From the NCBI GenBank assembly GCA_013414705.1, contig CP058705.1, forward strand, positions 594,214-601,917: DNA of 7,704 nucleotides, read 5' to 3'. The DNA is from Defluviicoccus sp. GTDB lineage: Bacteria; Pseudomonadota; Alphaproteobacteria; Rhodospirillales; Defluviicoccaceae. Below the pieces are notes generated by a model, which was not told the DNA's origin, searched no databases, and saw only the letters and a list, made by a program, of their open reading frames with translations. The stretch's first letter is position 1, and each line of letters begins with the position of its first letter. Below, in pieces: positions 6,351 through 7,704 of this stretch. Both the position numbers and the translations under genes were made by a program.

Positions 6351-6719
6351 GCGGGCGTGAAGGATATCGGCGATCTTGCCCAGGGTGAAGGCGCGTGACC
6401 GGTCGTCTGCGAGGCGTTCGTAGACCGGGAGCTCTTCTTCGCGCCGGATGCGCAGCGCCTCGTCGTACTCGCCGCGGGCGTGAAGGATATCGGCGATCTT
6501 GCCCAGGGTGATGGCGCGCTCTCGGACGTCTGCGAGGCGTTCGAAGACCGGGAGTTCTTCGTCGCGCCGGATGCGCAGCGCCTCGTCGTACTCGCCGCGG
6601 GCGAAGAGGATATCGGCGATCTTGCCCAGGGTGATGGCACGCGACCGGACGTCTGCGAGACGCTCGTAGACCGGGAGTACTTCTTCGCGGCAGATGCGCA
6701 GCGCCTCGTCGTACTCGCC

Positions 6720-7704
6720 GGCTTGCTGCAATGCCTGGCTGAGGAGACTGAGGGCCGCTGCCAGTGCTTGTTCGTCGCCAACGGCCTGGTGCAATGTGAC
6801 CGCCTCACGCTGTGCCGCGACGGCATGGTGATGCTCGCCTCGCATCGAAAACACGTGGGCAAGCAGACTGAGCGCCATCGCCTCCGCAGATTTGTGCTCT
6901 TGCGCTTTCGCGCGCACCAGAAGGTTCTGATAGGCACGCTCGGCCTCAGCAAGGGCAAAGCGGTTCTCCAGAGCGTCGCCGAGACTTATGAGCGAGCCAC
7001 AGGTGTCGACATCGGTGCCCAGGGGCACCGCGGCCTCGTCTTCGAAGCGATCCAGGATCTGGAGCAGCACCGGAAGCCCGGTTTCTTCGTCGCCATCACC
7101 CGGATACCGAAGGGCGCGTGTCGCGGCTGAAAGAAAATCCGGATTGAAGCCGGCGCGCAGGCTGAGGGCACCCAGTGGTGCAGATGCGCCGCAAACACGG
7201 TGTTCGACTGATTGCGTGTCGCAAGTTCCTGGAGCGCCGCAACAGCGCACCGGTCGGTGGTGTCGGCGTCGTCGAGGTGAACGGCAAAAGCGATGGCGTC
7301 GCGCACCGCCGCCTGCGGACGGAGATTGCCATCCGCATCGGTCAGGGCGTCGAGAAGCAGTGGCACCGCGGCGCTCATCAGCGGAAGGGCGTCGTCCGGG
7401 CCGATGCGATCCGCAATCCCGTAGGCGAGCGGGTTGAGTGCGGCATGAGCCTGACCGTTGATGCTGCCCCAAGGCTCGAGAAGACCGAGGGTCGAAAGCC
7501 GGGAGAGCGCTGGCACAGGCTCCCGGCAGTCGGCGGCACGGGCTGCTGCGGCGAGAGCGGTGAGCGGGATCGGCACCCCTTCGGAGAAGAGCGCCGCCGC
7601 AGCGAGTGCAGCGCGCTGGTCCGACGTCAGGGCCTTGCCGAGGCGGTCGATGATCTGTTCGGCAAGAAACCGGGACGTCTCGGAACTGTCTTCGGGCCGG
7701 GTCC
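6720..7704 (-). pseudogene. STAND-like arm and divergent TPRs of the large gene
   Basis: From 7702 to about 7176 the frame gives EQIIDRLGKALTSDQRAALA, then a hydrophobic AAALFSEGVPIPLTAL and LSRLSTLGLLEPWGS. This is the helix and beta-wing pattern seen in the winged-helix region that follows the NTPase core in NB-ARC/NACHT-type STAND proteins (family recall, no search). At about 7175 the frame shifts: HLHHW becomes non-protein-like, and the next frame continues as LGALSLRAGFNPDFLSAATR. CACCACTGGG would be restored to CACCACCTGGG by one added C. The rest, to 6720, holds about three diverged helical repeats (around LGDALENRFALAEAERAYQN, HVFSMRGEHHHAVAAQREA, LSQALQQAGEYDEAL), which lead into the regular array. 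A nucleotide-binding P-loop is not in the window. Confidence 0.6.

Larger units (their letters stand above)
3899..6719 (-). repeat. Tandem array of 23 TPR units, 123 bp (19) or 121 bp (4)
   Basis: On the plus strand the landmark GATATCGGCGAT recurs 23 times, from 3911 to 6609. Eighteen spacings are exactly 123 bp and four exactly 121 bp. On the minus strand each unit encodes 41 residues, beginning GEYDEALRIRREEELPV (1-17) and ending RSRAITLGKIADILHAR (25-41). This is a TPR of the long, kinesin-light-chain-like type (Gly-Glu-Tyr turn, A6/L7, A35 and L38 of helix cores). Units vary mainly at positions 10-18 (RREEE, HREEM, RREEQ, RRDEE), 24-29 (DDRSRA, DVRERA, DVRSRA, DDRWCA) and 31-33 (LGK or MSR). 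Unit starts on the minus strand run 6719, 6596, 6473, 6350, 6229 and so on to 4021; a degenerate unit follows from 3898. The near identity of the DNA, not only the protein, indicates recent expansion or gene conversion. Confidence 0.97.
3258..7704 (-). pseudogene. STAND-NTPase-like protein with long TPR array; partial at its 5' end, multiple frameshifts
   Basis: The gene enters from the right edge already in frame (codons from 7702) and ends at TAG 3258-3260. In order it encodes a helical/winged-helix-like STAND arm, divergent TPRs, 23 near-identical TPR units, a degenerate 24th unit and a TPR-like tail. The N-terminal nucleotide-binding part would lie outside the window. As read the frame breaks six times: near 7175 (1 base lost), at four 121-bp units (2 bases lost each, at about 6345, 5978, 5365 and 4629) and near 3700-3715 (1 base lost). 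No single frame spans it. STAND proteins with TPR sensors act in ligand sensing, programmed cell death or phage defence; which applies here is unknown. Alternatives to a true pseudogene are a phase-variable gene or assembly error in the repeats. Confidence 0.75.

Noticed and set aside
3992..6388. Long plus-strand open frames across the TPR array, coding a 41-residue repeat with DAQRLVVLAAG and DIGDLAQG
   Set aside because: They are the antisense reading of a GC-rich repeat that happens to lack stops. They have no ribosome binding sites or natural starts, and each breaks at the short units. The minus-strand reading has clear TPR character and continues into non-repeated TPR sequence on both sides.
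3899..6719. CRISPR array
   Set aside because: The periodicity is 123/121 bp with nearly the whole unit conserved; there are no short repeats separated by unique spacers, and the units translate as TPRs.

Overview
The window is GC-rich with long open frames on both strands, as in a proteobacterium with high-GC codon use. A gammaproteobacterial (for example purple sulfur bacterial) origin would fit the TPR/STAND gene style, but that is impression only. The stretch from about 1900 to 3250 looks visibly less GC-rich than its flanks. All three recognisable genes carry at least one reading-frame defect.

Layout. 1-241 has no convincing gene. 242-275 is a strong hairpin that terminates the leftward gene beside it. 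297-1628 (minus) is an FAD-dependent oxidoreductase of the DAO/GlpA-like type, interrupted by one in-frame TGA at 804-806. 1629-2076 is a divergent intergenic region with a Shine-Dalgarno-overlapping hairpin and a perfect 14-bp palindrome. 2077-2948 (plus) is a helix-turn-helix protein whose C-terminal beta-rich domain lies in another frame, joined by an apparent 1-base loss near 2482. 2949-3257 is an AT-richer convergent intergenic region. 3258-7704 (minus) is the 3' part of a large gene whose 5' end lies beyond the window. It has a STAND-NTPase-like C-terminal arm, divergent TPRs, a very regular array of 23 TPR units and a short TPR-like tail.

The array is the most striking feature. It spans 3899-6719: 19 units of 123 bp (41 codons) and 4 units of exactly 121 bp, with no other length, and the lengths sum exactly to 2821 bp. 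The four short units share the same 2-bp contraction in a GA-dinucleotide run, and each moves the reading frame the same way. One sister unit (starting at 4757) keeps the longer GA run and is in frame, which identifies the likely ancestral form. Blocks of several units are duplicated within the array (357 bp identical at an offset of 613 bp; 218 bp with one mismatch at an offset of 859 bp), so recombination has been spreading units, frame-breaking ones included.

As read, the large gene is a pseudogene or a gene whose frame depends on how many short units the array holds. A systematic assembly or base-calling error at GA runs is the main competing explanation. The helix-turn-helix gene and the STAND/TPR gene converge and may belong to one signalling or defence-type locus. 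That is inference from architecture only.
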